Part shown: in pieces, positions 25,775-34,010 of the stretch | Layout of the letters: every line of letters begins with the position of its first letter | Position numbering within the stretch: position 1 is the first letter of the stretch | Assembly (NCBI GenBank): GCA_012317185.1 | Contig: CP048838.1 | Coordinates: forward strand, 2,108,001-2,172,000 | Direction: 5' to 3' | Source of the DNA: [Clostridium] innocuum | GTDB lineage: Bacteria; Bacillota_I; Bacilli_A; Erysipelotrichales; Erysipelotrichaceae | DNA length: 64,000 nucleotides | Made by a program: the position numbers and the translations under genes | The notes under the pieces: model-generated | Told to the model about the DNA's origin: nothing | Seen by the model: only the letters and a program-made list of their open reading frames with translations | The model's database searches: none

Positions 25775-25967
25775 TGTTATCACCTCATCATTAGGTTGTG
25801 AAATTTCAATTAAATCTATACAAGAAATGCAGGAAGCCAAATATTTGCATTTTATATGCAATTCTGATAGAATAGCTGATTAAAAATCTTAAGATACCGC
25901 AGGACACAGGGGATAAAAGTGGAACAACAAAAAAAATAAAGTCAAGAGTATTATTTTCATTGATCCA

Positions 25968-25976
25968 TGATATACT
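25968..25976 (+). promoter_or_regulatory. Extended -10 promoter of the 6S-like RNA
   Basis: TGATATACT at 25968-25976; no good -35 at the normal distance. Predicted start of transcription is near 25983. Confidence 0.55.
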
Positions 25977-25982
25977 ATAGAT

Positions 25983-26177
25983 GTCCAGGAGGTACAAATT
26001 TTTCCTACACTTAGAGATAAGGGACTCCGGATGTTGTATTTTGGTGTGAATACCTGCACATCCTAGGTAAGACTGTAGGGATCCTAAAAAATTACACAGG
26101 GGACCCACCTGTATTTACAGGGAAAGATCTCTCCTCCTGGGCACTGAAAAGCAGATGATGAAAATCATCTGTTTTTT
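25983..26177 (+). ncRNA. ssrS: Structured RNA of about 190 nt, 6S RNA-like
   Basis: A promoter, a long-range closing helix and a terminator frame a non-coding transcript. The 5' strand TGTCCAGGAGG (25982-25992) pairs over 11 positions with CCTCCTGGGCA (26133-26143). Inside is an apical stem (GGATGT...ACATCC, with GTATT/AATAC above it) and, on the 3' side of the open centre, a small CAGG/CCTG hairpin. The terminator CAGATGAT-GAAA-ATCATCTG (26152-26171) plus TTTTTT ends it. Size, closing stem and open centre fit 6S RNA, which binds RNA polymerase. No frame with a ribosome-binding site is present. The family call is inference. Confidence 0.55.
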
Positions 26178-26458
26178 AGTGTTAGCCATGAATATCCAAG
26201 TGCTTGTTTCATAGTAGAAATCTCCTGCCTGTTGAATATATGCTGACCTTGCATTTACTTGTTTCCTTTCGCTTCCTGCAGCAGCTGCATGATTATCTGT
26301 GCTTCTTTGCTCTGCTCACCTGCATTTTATTGGTGCTTGGGTGATATCTGCGGTTCGTTATGGAACGCTGCAAAAATCTGCAAAGGCGGCACGATGCAAT
26401 AGCTTTTGTCCCTCGTAGCGTTTTCCTGCTTTTTGTAATTTCCACAGGTAAGAATTCC

Positions 26459-26467
26459 TGCTATAAT
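26459..26467 (+). promoter_or_regulatory. Extended -10 promoter of the HD-domain gene
   Basis: TGCTATAAT at 26459-26467, 27 nt before the start codon. Nothing else recognisable lies between the RNA terminator (26177) and this element. Confidence 0.6.
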
Positions 26468-26493
26468 AGTAGCATACGTATGGAGGAAAGCTT

Positions 26494-27072
26494 ATGGAGA
26501 ACAAGGAGCGGTTTTTATCAATATACAGGGAGCATATCCATCGGGAGGGCAGCGAGAAGCTGCTGGAATATCTGCTGTCGGAGCATAGTGATTTCTTTCG
26601 GGCACCGGCAAGTACCCGTTTTCATGGTGCTCATGCACAGGGGCTGCTGGAGCACAGTTTGAATGTGTATGACTGTCTGAAGGATTATCTGAGCCGTCCA
26701 AGGGTAAAGGAATGCTATCATATGGATTACAATGAGGAAACGATTGCTATTGTGGCGCTGCTGCATGATATATGTAAGATCAACTGCTACAAGGAAAGTA
26801 CGCGAAACCAGAAGGTGAACGGACAGTGGGTACAGGTACCGTATTACGAATATGATGACCGGCTGCCGTATGGCCATGGTGAAAAGAGCGTTTATATCAT
26901 CACCGGCTTTATGCGGCTGAGCAGAGAGGAAGCCTTTGCCATCCGCTATCATATGGGGTTCAGCGGAAGTGAAGAGGTACGAAATGTCGGTGCTGCCTTT
27001 GAAATGTATCCGCTGGCATTTGCTTTGAGTACAGCGGATATGGAAGCTACGTATTATCTGGAAGAGAAGTAG
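26494..27072 (+). CDS. HD-domain phosphohydrolase
   Basis: A 192-aa metal-dependent hydrolase-fold protein. Candidate ligands are His54 (GLLEHSLNV), the His91-Asp92 pair (LLHDICK), a histidine in the PYGHGEKS stretch and an aspartate near the C-terminus (STADME). This resembles HD proteins found near phage or metabolism genes and annotated only as hydrolase; substrate may be a nucleotide or phosphate ester. It stands alone with its own promoter and ribosome-binding site (GGAGG). Confidence 0.8.
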   Translation: MENKERFLSIYREHIHREGSEKLLEYLLSEHSDFFRAPASTRFHGAHAQGLLEHSLNVYDCLKDYLSRPRVKECYHMDYNEETIAIVALLHDICKINCYKESTRNQKVNGQWVQVPYYEYDDRLPYGHGEKSVYIITGFMRLSREEAFAIRYHMGFSGSEEVRNVGAAFEMYPLAFALSTADMEATYYLEEK

Positions 27073-27372
27073 TGATTGGAAATCCACAGGGACGAAACGA
27101 AAAGTGATCCGGTTCAGCAGCAGGATAAAAGTAAGCCGGTATAGGAGGCAAAATAACACCTGCAGTTAGTAATGCGCAGTTTATCGCGCAAGACGGTAGC
27201 CGGGTATATCCGTGAACGCCTGCAAAAGACTTTAGAATTTCAATCGTGTTATTGAAAACAGAGAATGACTTGTCCATACATCGAATCGGCAGCGTATGGA
27301 ATGAATCACAGAAGTCATCGAACATAGGGAACAGATATACTTCGGAAAATATTGAAATCATAAAAATATTAT

Positions 27373-27400
27373 AAAAAAAACGTCGCCTGACGTTTTTTTT
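27373..27400. terminator. Bidirectional terminator between HD gene and ttcA-like gene
   Basis: A run of eight A, CGTC (27381-27384), GCCT loop, GACG (27389-27392), run of eight T: fully symmetrical. The T-run includes the first base of the ttcA-like stop codon read on the minus strand. The 300 nt before it show no gene. Confidence 0.85.
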
Positions 27401-28355
27401 ACTGTGTATGCTTCACAGAGGAATATGCTTGAAAGATTTCCGCAATCGGTGTTCCTTCCATGATAGCTATGCTTTCATCCTCGCGAATTTTCAAATGATG
27501 ACGCTGCTTCGGGTTGTCGCTGTGCGAATAGACGATAAAATAGTTGGCACCGTGGCGTGCGAGCTGCAGATCTTTTTCCTCCTTCAGAAGTACAGACATG
27601 GATTTTGCTTTCTCTGCCATGTGGTCACCCTCCCTGTGCCACAGCTCCACCTGATCCTCGTTATACAGCATCCGGATGAAATTTTTCTGTGCCATTGGAT
27701 AGCTCCTGTAAAATTCCTGCAGCATATCCTTCATTGCCTGCCGCTCCGTATAGCCGTCGTTGGGACAGGTGCTTTTCACGAACGGAATCTGATTTCGTTC
27801 CAGTGCCGATAAAATATCGCTTTCATAGGAATAAACCAGCGGGCGGATAAAGGTGGTGTCTGTTCGCGACATATACATCTTCGGTAAAAACGTTGCCAGC
27901 TTTCCGCCGTGTATCGCATTCATCATAAGTGTTTCCACAGCATCATCGCTGTGATGGCCGAATGCCACCTTCGTGCAGTTCAGCTTCTTTGCGGCGTCGA
28001 TAACCGTTGCCTTTTTAAACTTGGAACATAGGCTGCATTTGATGTTGCCCTCCTTATCTGGATTCCGCTTCAAAATCTCATACACCTGGGAATCAAACTG
28101 GTAAAAGGTGATGCCCTGCTGCCGGCAGAAAGCAACAACCTCGCTGAAGTCCATGTTCGGAAAGCCGAGCTTTATATGAATGCCGACCACCTCAAAATTC
28201 CTGTCTGCAAATTTTGAATACATGTGCAGCGCAGTCAACAGCACCATGCTGTCCTTCCCGCCGCTCACCCCCACGGCAATCCGGTCCCCGTCATCGATCA
28301 GATGGTAGTCCTGATCCGCTTTTCGTATATCGCCTAAGATAGTATGCAGTTCCAT
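27399..28355 (-). CDS. TtcA-family tRNA thiolation / PP-loop ATPase
   Basis: A 318-aa ATP-pyrophosphatase of the TtcA/TilS superfamily. The PP-loop SGGKDS is at residues 31-36 and the iron-sulfur or sulfur-relay CxxC at Cys107-Cys110 (KCSLC), with a further cysteine near 198 (KSTCPNDG). E. coli TtcA makes 2-thiocytidine at position 32 of some tRNAs. Firmicute members of this group are also annotated just as tRNA 2-thiocytidine biosynthesis-like, so the exact tRNA target is inferred. Divergent from truB. Confidence 0.85.
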   Translation of the reverse strand: MELHTILGDIRKADQDYHLIDDGDRIAVGVSGGKDSMVLLTALHMYSKFADRNFEVVGIHIKLGFPNMDFSEVVAFCRQQGITFYQFDSQVYEILKRNPDKEGNIKCSLCSKFKKATVIDAAKKLNCTKVAFGHHSDDAVETLMMNAIHGGKLATFLPKMYMSRTDTTFIRPLVYSYESDILSALERNQIPFVKSTCPNDGYTERQAMKDMLQEFYRSYPMAQKNFIRMLYNEDQVELWHREGDHMAEKAKSMSVLLKEEKDLQLARHGANYFIVYSHSDNPKQRHHLKIREDESIAIMEGTPIAEIFQAYSSVKHTQ

Positions 28356-28382
28356 TTTTTCACATCCTTTAGAAACCGTTTT

Positions 28383-28391
28383 ATTATACCA
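28383..28391 (-). promoter_or_regulatory. Extended -10 promoter of the ttcA-like gene
   Basis: TGGTATAAT on the minus strand, 28 nt before the start. Its sequence is repeated as the truB promoter on the other strand. Confidence 0.55.
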
Positions 28392-28440
28392 TGCTTTTTT
28401 TCACTTTCACATATTCCTCTCATGATTTGTGAAAAATCTA

Positions 28441-28449
28441 TGGTATAAT
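28441..28449 (+). promoter_or_regulatory. Extended -10 promoter of truB
   Basis: TGGTATAAT at 28441-28449, 17 nt before the start codon; no good -35. Divergent from the ttcA-like promoter. Confidence 0.55.
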
Positions 28450-28465
28450 TAGTGATGGTGATAAG

Positions 28466-29296
28466 ATGGACGGTATTTTACTAATAAACAAGGAACAGAA
28501 TATGACCTCGCATGATGTGGTGGCACGTCTGCGAAGGATTTTACATACAACGAAAATCGGACACAGCGGTACACTGGATCCGAATGCGACCGGCGTGCTT
28601 CTGGTTTTGATTGGCAAGGCCTGCAAGGCGCTGCCGTTTCTGGAGGATACGGACAAGGAGTATATTGCGACGCTGCAGCTGGGCATTCAGACGATCAGTG
28701 ATGATATCTGGATGGAGCCGCTGAAGAAAGCGCCGATACAGCCGATTACAGATTTTCAATCGGTTCTGAACAGCTTTCGCGGTGTACAGAAGCAGGTACC
28801 ACCAATGATTTCCAGTGTCCGGGTGAACGGAAGAAAGCTTTATGAATATGCACGGGAAGGGATAGCGGTAACGCGTCCAGAGCGTGAGGTAACCATATAT
28901 GATATTGAAGCGCTGGATTCGCAGAAGCTGCAGTTTCGGGTCAGCTGCAGCTCCGGAACCTATGTGCGTTCCCTGTGCCATGACATCGCACAGAAAACAG
29001 GAAATCTGGGATGTATGTCCTCGCTGGTTCGTACAAAGGTAGGGCGTTTTTCCCTTGATGAATGCGTCACTCTGCAGGATGTTCAGGAAGGCCGTTTTCA
29101 GCTGCATACGCTGCAGGAGGTGCTTTCCCATTATGAACCGGTGGAATATGAACGGCCTGCGGATATTTATAATGGAAAGAAAATCACACTAAGGTGCGAG
29201 GCGGATGATGTTGCCATTACCCATAACGGAAACATTGTCGCTATATATCAGCGTGAGGATGCGGCAGTATTTCGCTGTGTCCGCGGCTTATGGTAG
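28466..29296 (+). CDS. truB: tRNA pseudouridine(55) synthase TruB
   Basis: Makes pseudouridine at position 55 in the T-loop of tRNAs. The 276-aa protein has the catalytic aspartate at residue 38 in HSGTLDPNATGVL, plus SGTYVRSLCHD and the C-terminal region RNA-binding fold. The start has GGTGATAAG upstream. It overlaps or abuts ribF as in many Firmicutes (truB-ribF). Confidence 0.97.
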   Translation: MDGILLINKEQNMTSHDVVARLRRILHTTKIGHSGTLDPNATGVLLVLIGKACKALPFLEDTDKEYIATLQLGIQTISDDIWMEPLKKAPIQPITDFQSVLNSFRGVQKQVPPMISSVRVNGRKLYEYAREGIAVTRPEREVTIYDIEALDSQKLQFRVSCSSGTYVRSLCHDIAQKTGNLGCMSSLVRTKVGRFSLDECVTLQDVQEGRFQLHTLQEVLSHYEPVEYERPADIYNGKKITLRCEADDVAITHNGNIVAIYQREDAAVFRCVRGLW

Positions 29297-29304
29297 GTGA
29301 GGCT

Positions 29305-30249
29305 ATGAAGGTAGTACATATAAATTTAACAGGGACAGCAGTTGTCGAAGAACCGCTGACAGCCTGCATCGGCTATTTTGACGGTCTGCATCTGGGGCAT
29401 CAGAAGCTGATTGATGAGGTGAAGCGTGTTGCGAAAATACGCAATACCCGCTGCGCCCTGATCACCTTTGATCCCGATCCCTGGTGCGTGATCAAGGGGG
29501 TGAGGGATATTGCACACATCACACCGATGAAGCAGCGGATGCGGATTGCGGAGGCCATGGGAATCGAATACTGGATCATTCTTGATTTTTCCAGAGAAAT
29601 GGCGGATTTGACTCCGCAGGATTTTCATGAAAAGGTGCTTAAGCCGCTGCGTCTGGATACGCTGGTTTGCGGATATGATTTCCACTATGGAAGAAAAGGG
29701 GAGGGGAATGCACAATCCTTACATGAACAGACGGATTTCGATGTGCATGTCATCGATCAGGTTAGCAGTGAGCATAGGAAAATCAGCTCCTCGCGTATCG
29801 AAGAGCTGATCCAGGAAGGCGATATGGAAAAGGCGGCCCGCTTCATGGGACGCTGGTACGATATGGAGGGAAGCGTCAAGGGGGGCAGTCATGTTGGAAG
29901 GAAGAACGGATTTCCTACGGCCAACCTGCGTCTGCAAGAGCTCTACGTCATGCCGAAAAAGGGGGTATATGTGGGGGCGGTCAAGGTGCTGGGGACATGG
30001 CACAGGGCGATGATGAACGTCGGTAACAATCCAACCTACAATTACCAGGAAGCAGGATCCATCGAAGCGCATCTGCTGGATTTTGATCAGGACATTTATG
30101 AGGAGCCTGTCATCTTCCGGTTCCTGTCCTATATACGGGAGGAACGGAAGTTTCCGGATGCACGCGCCCTCGGTGAACAGCTGAAAAAAGACCTGGCAAC
30201 GACACGTTCCTATTTTGAAAAGGGAAAGGAGTCTGCCCTATGCGATTAA
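29305..30249 (+). CDS. ribF: Bifunctional riboflavin kinase / FAD synthetase
   Basis: Converts riboflavin to FMN and then FAD. The 314-aa protein has the adenylyltransferase GYFDGLHLGHQKLI motif near its N-terminus, SSSRIEELI, and the kinase motif GRKNGFPTANLRL in the C-terminal half. The ATG at 29305 is chosen over one 15 nt upstream because AGGTGAGG precedes it at good spacing and the earlier one lies inside truB. The stop overlaps the next gene by 10 nt. Confidence 0.96.
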   Translation: MKVVHINLTGTAVVEEPLTACIGYFDGLHLGHQKLIDEVKRVAKIRNTRCALITFDPDPWCVIKGVRDIAHITPMKQRMRIAEAMGIEYWIILDFSREMADLTPQDFHEKVLKPLRLDTLVCGYDFHYGRKGEGNAQSLHEQTDFDVHVIDQVSSEHRKISSSRIEELIQEGDMEKAARFMGRWYDMEGSVKGGSHVGRKNGFPTANLRLQELYVMPKKGVYVGAVKVLGTWHRAMMNVGNNPTYNYQEAGSIEAHLLDFDQDIYEEPVIFRFLSYIREERKFPDARALGEQLKKDLATTRSYFEKGKESALCD

Positions 30250-31616
30250 AGGTATTTGACACAATTGATGAAGCATTAGCCCTGCTTTCTGAAAACAATG
30301 AATTCTATCATGAAATAGAACGGGAGATTGAACAGTATCTGATTGCGGTATTTAAGGAATCCAGTGAAATGATCATCGATATCAATTCGCGTGTGAAGTC
30401 AAAGGAGAGCCTGCGTGAAAAAATCATCCGCAACCGCTTTTACGTGGAGAATGACAGTGCGCAGGGAATTCTGGATAATCTGAGTGATTTGATCGGCTTT
30501 ATCATTGAATGCCGTTTTATTGAGGATGAATACAATGTGCTCAATAAAATACGGGAAACGCTGAACATCCGTAATGAAGAGGATGGCTTCTATTATAATG
30601 AAATCAATCCGCACTTCTTTCTGGACTGCGCCTCACGGCAGCCCCAGATTCAGAAAAACGGCTTTGCAATCTATCGTATTGACGGCTATTATCTCAAGGA
30701 CGGACAAAAGGTCAATGTAGAGCTGCAGATCAAGGCGCTGGTGCATTCCTTCTGGGGTGAAATCGAGCATAAGCTGGTGTATAAAAATACGAATTATTAT
30801 GTGTATGATGATTTCATGAAGGATCTGCTTGCCAGCATCAAGGCCAATCTGACCATTACCGACCGGCAGCTGAACATCATATACAATCAGATGCAGGAAA
30901 CGTCGCTGAGTGATGCGAGTATCACGGAAACCAGCTTTGAAAAACAGATTTCCAAGGCAATCAATGATTTGTTCGCACTGAAGATGAACGAATCCATCGG
31001 CTTTACGATGAATCTGAAAAGTGTGTCTACGATTCTGGGACATTACATCTTTATCAAGGACATTCGCTTTGACGGCGGTAACAATGACCGTATCTCCTCA
31101 CTGTTTCGTACCTTCAAGAAGCTGAATTCCATTCAGATGGATTTTGAAAATGAAATTCTCATGGATGCGGATTTCTATTCCAAGGATGTGTTTGTGCATA
31201 TTCTGGGGAATTATCTGATCTCCGTGCTGAACCGCGATTATGACTGGTTCGTCTTCTTCAAGATGCTGTTCGCCATCGAGCCGGGAAACAATATGGAGGA
31301 TTTCTGTCTGTTTTTAAATGTCATCAAGAATTATCTGGTCGACAATTACTGGCTGAATACGAGCTTTGTCCGTCTGCCGATGGATCAAAGCGACCTGCTG
31401 CATGAGGAATGTGCCCGTATTCTGGCAAACTCCCTGTGTGAAATCGGTACAATTGATATCATCCACGATGATAAAATGGTCGCCATCAACAAGGCATTTG
31501 TCCGCTTTATCGAGGAGCTGGAGAACCGTGTGATTTCCTATTCCGACTTCATGCAGTACCGCAGTGCCTATTATGAGGACTGGATGCAGCGCATGAACAA
31601 TATTTTTCAAAAGTGA
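30240..31616 (+). CDS. RelA/SpoT-domain (p)ppGpp synthetase-like protein with long C-terminal extension
   Basis: A 458-aa protein. Residues 45-185 fit the RelA/SpoT synthetase fold: RVKSKES (51-57) for GTP contact, D83 in DLIGFII, E161 in VNVELQIK, W172 and EH (176-177) before YK. The usual DxxGxR arginine and the G-Y-x-S-x-H guanine-contact block are changed (141-147 read GFAIYRI), so the activity may be altered or lost. Residues 190-458 are helical, without a hydrolase, TGS or ACT domain. Overlaps ribF by 10 nt; the AAAGGAG site is inside ribF. Fold assignment is good, function uncertain. Confidence 0.75.
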   Translation: MRLKVFDTIDEALALLSENNEFYHEIEREIEQYLIAVFKESSEMIIDINSRVKSKESLREKIIRNRFYVENDSAQGILDNLSDLIGFIIECRFIEDEYNVLNKIRETLNIRNEEDGFYYNEINPHFFLDCASRQPQIQKNGFAIYRIDGYYLKDGQKVNVELQIKALVHSFWGEIEHKLVYKNTNYYVYDDFMKDLLASIKANLTITDRQLNIIYNQMQETSLSDASITETSFEKQISKAINDLFALKMNESIGFTMNLKSVSTILGHYIFIKDIRFDGGNNDRISSLFRTFKKLNSIQMDFENEILMDADFYSKDVFVHILGNYLISVLNRDYDWFVFFKMLFAIEPGNNMEDFCLFLNVIKNYLVDNYWLNTSFVRLPMDQSDLLHEECARILANSLCEIGTIDIIHDDKMVAINKAFVRFIEELENRVISYSDFMQYRSAYYEDWMQRMNNIFQK

Positions 31617-31633
31617 ATTAACAGGTATAAGAG

Positions 31634-31677
31634 GTGTCCTTCCTGCATAGGGTGTAATAGCAAGGAGGGCACTTTTT
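31634..31677 (+). terminator. Terminator-like hairpin that holds the next ribosome-binding site
   Basis: GTGTCCTTC (31634-31642) pairs with GGAGGGCAC (31664-31672), followed by TTTTT and then directly the ATG of the SpoIIIAH-like gene. The GGAGG in the right arm is that gene's ribosome-binding site. Either it ends the truB operon or it masks translation in read-through mRNA. Confidence 0.6.
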
Positions 31678-32235
31678 ATGAATAAACAAGCACTTGCATT
31701 TCTGACCATGTTCTCTCTGATTCTGATGCTGTCTGTCTACTATGTGACACTGCCGGCGGATTCCACCAGTGTCATGGAGGAACAGGCCCCTCAATCTGAT
31801 AAAAAAGCAGATAAGGAAAACACAGCAGCAAAGACAGAGGATGCTCAGGGCAAGACGGAAGAAGCACAGGAACAGAAGAAAGATACATCAGAATCGGCAG
31901 ATGGTTCAACAAAGCTGCAGGACAGCATCAATCAGAAAAAGGAAGAGGAGATCAACCGCAATTCCAGTGTGGTTGCGGATACCAAAAGCGATGACAGTGC
32001 AAAGAAAGAAGCACTTGCCGCAATCGATGAGCTGAAGGATGAGAAAAGCATGCAGAAAAGCGTGGCTGACCTGTTGAAGAAGGATGGCTATCAGACAGCT
32101 GTGGAAATCAATGGAGATACGTGTATCATCTCGGTGTTTGAACAGAAGGATGATAAAAATGTTGCGAAAACGATCATGCAGAAGGCACAGGAAGCTACAA
32201 ATCACAAATATTTGATGGAAGTTACTTTCAAATAA
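31678..32235 (+). CDS. SpoIIIAH-like protein
   Basis: A 185-aa single-pass membrane protein with a signal-anchor helix at residues 5-25, a long low-complexity charged linker rich in E, K, A, Q and D (about 35-100), and a C-terminal ring-building-motif-type domain similar to SpoIIIAH (KEALAAIDELKDEKSMQKSVADLLKKDGY...). SpoIIIAH pairs with SpoIIQ across the double membrane of the forespore. Here no spoIIIA operon genes are adjacent. Start fixed by GGAGG at 9 nt. Confidence 0.75.
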   Translation: MNKQALAFLTMFSLILMLSVYYVTLPADSTSVMEEQAPQSDKKADKENTAAKTEDAQGKTEEAQEQKKDTSESADGSTKLQDSINQKKEEEINRNSSVVADTKSDDSAKKEALAAIDELKDEKSMQKSVADLLKKDGYQTAVEINGDTCIISVFEQKDDKNVAKTIMQKAQEATNHKYLMEVTFK

Positions 32236-32245
32236 GAAATCTTTT

Positions 32246-32254
32246 TGGTATAAT
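32246..32254 (+). promoter_or_regulatory. Extended -10 promoter of the Asp23 gene
   Basis: TGGTATAAT at 32246-32254, only 20 nt before the start codon at 32275. Confidence 0.55.
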
Positions 32255-32274
32255 AAGCCTAGAAGGTGATGAAA

Positions 32275-32604
32275 ATGGCTCAAGAGTATATTGCATTAAA
32301 GGAACGAAACAATGCAGGTGTAATCGCACTCAGCAAATCTGCATTCCAGACGATTGCAAAAATCGTTGTCGAAGAGGATGAAAACATTCGGCTGGCGGAC
32401 AGCGCTACACCGTTTAAATATCCGATCAGCTGCAAGATCGTGAATGATCAGCTGATTTTGTCGATCGACATAAAAGTAAAGTACAGCGTAAACGTAAATG
32501 AAGAATCAAGCAAAGTACAGAGTAAGATCTTTGAAAATATTGAACATATGACCGGGTATACACCGGATATCATCGATATCCACGTCGTTGGCTTTATCTT
32601 TTAA
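32275..32604 (+). CDS. Asp23/Gls24 family (YqhY-like) protein
   Basis: A 109-aa member of the Asp23/Gls24 group; YqhY in Bacillus is encoded upstream of nusB near the lipid synthesis genes, matching this location. Motifs ALKERNNAGVIALSKSAFQTIAKIVV and the hydrophobic C-terminal end (DIIDIHVVGFIF) fit. Start at 32275 follows AAGGTG at 6 nt; GTG/ATG codons just upstream lie within the ribosome-binding site. Function unknown. Confidence 0.8.
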   Translation: MAQEYIALKERNNAGVIALSKSAFQTIAKIVVEEDENIRLADSATPFKYPISCKIVNDQLILSIDIKVKYSVNVNEESSKVQSKIFENIEHMTGYTPDIIDIHVVGFIF

Positions 32605-32630
32605 AGAAATCCGTACGGATTTCTTTTTTT
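32603..32630 (+). terminator. Terminator after the Asp23 gene
   Basis: A 24-nt perfect palindrome (32603-32626) with 10-bp arms and GTAC loop, followed by TTTT. Confidence 0.9.
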
Positions 32631-32654
32631 CATGAACAGAAGGGAAGTGTAAGC

Positions 32655-33557
32655 ATGGCGGTAAGTCTTGAGGACTGCCTGGTAATCGGAATATCCAGCC
32701 GGGCATTGTTTGATCTGGATGATGAAAACTACATATATGAAACCAAGGGATTACAGGCGTATAGCGAATATCAGCTGGCGCATGAGCAGGAAATTCTGAA
32801 GCCGGGCAGCGGATTTGCCCTGGTGAAGGCACTGCTGAAGCTGAATGAGAGCAGTAAGAAGCGAAGAGTTGAGGTATTGATCATGTCACGCAACAGTGCG
32901 GATACCTCGTTGCGTATCTTTACCTCGATTGCCCATTACGGACTGGATATCACCCGGGCGGTGTTAAGCGGCGGAGGACCACTGACCGGCTATCTAAAGG
33001 CATTCGGTGTGGATTTGTTTTTAAGCGCCAATGAGGAGGATGTCCGTTCTGCGCTTGCGGTCGGTTTTGCGGCGGGACGCATTTATACCAATGCGATTGA
33101 GGGCTATGATCCGCTGCAGGATATCGCTCAGATCCGGATTGCCTTTGATGGTGATGCCGTGCTGTTTTCAGATGCGAGCGAACAGATATTTCAAAAGGAC
33201 GGTCTGGAGGCATTCGCAGAGCATGAAAAGGCATGTGCCCGACAGGTACTGCCGGAGGGACCCTTTGCGCAGTTTCTCAAGACGATTGCGGCCCTGCAGA
33301 AGGAATTTGAAGGGCATGCGCCGATACGCACCGCCCTTGTGACCGCACGCAATGCACCGGCGCATGAACGGGTGATCCGAACTCTGCGTGCATGGGATGT
33401 CCGTATTGATGAGGCCTTTTTTCTGGGTGGCATTACAAAGCGCGAGGTACTGAAGGCGTTTGGTGCGCACATCTTCTTCGATGACCAGAGCAGCCATACC
33501 ACACCTGCCAGCAGTGTTGTGCCGAGTGCACAGGTTGTGTATGGGGATGGAAAGTGA
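32655..33557 (+). CDS. Cytosolic 5'-nucleotidase (NT5C1-type, PF06189)
   Basis: A 300-aa nucleotidase that removes phosphate from nucleoside monophosphates. The sequence follows the family from LVIGISSRALFDLDDEN through VEVLIMSRNSADTSLRI, AVLSGGGPLTGYLKAF, to the Asp-containing IAFDGDAVLFSD and HIFFDDQ. The HAD-like acid residues are DGDAVLFSD and DDQ. It is inserted between the Asp23 gene and nusB, where Bacillus has other genes. Terminal GDGK stretch is ordinary. No strong promoter seen; ribosome-binding site AGGGAAGTG. Confidence 0.9.
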   Translation: MAVSLEDCLVIGISSRALFDLDDENYIYETKGLQAYSEYQLAHEQEILKPGSGFALVKALLKLNESSKKRRVEVLIMSRNSADTSLRIFTSIAHYGLDITRAVLSGGGPLTGYLKAFGVDLFLSANEEDVRSALAVGFAAGRIYTNAIEGYDPLQDIAQIRIAFDGDAVLFSDASEQIFQKDGLEAFAEHEKACARQVLPEGPFAQFLKTIAALQKEFEGHAPIRTALVTARNAPAHERVIRTLRAWDVRIDEAFFLGGITKREVLKAFGAHIFFDDQSSHTTPASSVVPSAQVVYGDGK

Positions 33558-33599
33558 AAAAATTAGCAGGAGCAAAGACTGCAAAGTAACAGGCAAATA

Positions 33600-33608
33600 T
33601 GATAAAAT
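33600..33608 (+). promoter_or_regulatory. Possible promoter of the nusB operon
   Basis: TGATAAAAT at 33600-33608 is an extended -10 located 25 nt before nusB; the -35 is poor. Confidence 0.4.
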
Positions 33609-33632
33609 AAGAAAGATGAATGGAGGATTTCT

Positions 33633-34010
33633 ATGAACAGCAGACATAAACTACGGGAGCTGGCAATGACCAGCCTGTATCAGCATTTTTTATTACAGAA
33701 GGATATCAAGGAGTGTGTGTACGACAACAGTGAAACCAATGAGATTGATCCGTTTCTCTACACGGTAACCATCGATGCCATCCGCTATCAGGATGTCTAT
33801 ATTGACAAGATCAATGCGGCACTTCGTCAGGACTGGACGTTTGCGCGCCTTGGCTTTGTGGAGCAGGCCATTTTGATGATGGCGGCATGCGAGCTGGATC
33901 TGGAAACGGCACCGAAGGCAATTGTCATTGATGAGGCTGTTACACTGGCGAAGAAATACTGCGACGATGAAACGTATCGTCTGATCAACGGGGTACTGGA
34001 TCGTCTATGA
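33633..34010 (+). CDS. nusB: Transcription antitermination factor NusB
   Basis: All-helical RNA-binding factor for rRNA antitermination, 125 aa. Typical stretches are RHKLRELAMTSLYQ at the N-terminus and FARLGFVEQAILMMAACEL, APKAIVIDEAVTLAKKYCDDETYRLINGVLD in the second half. It heads the conserved nusB-xseA-xseB-ispA-dxs-tlyA-recN chain; its stop overlaps the xseA start by 4 nt. The folD gene often found between them is missing. Confidence 0.93.
   Translation: MNSRHKLRELAMTSLYQHFLLQKDIKECVYDNSETNEIDPFLYTVTIDAIRYQDVYIDKINAALRQDWTFARLGFVEQAILMMAACELDLETAPKAIVIDEAVTLAKKYCDDETYRLINGVLDRL

Noticed and set aside
25845..25873. TTGCAT-17-TAGAAT promoter on the plus strand, overlapping the palindrome TTGCAT-TTTAT-ATGCAA
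   Set aside because: It fits a promoter numerically, but the 6S-like RNA has its own extended -10 nearer by and the sequence lies in the ku leader; kept only as a note.
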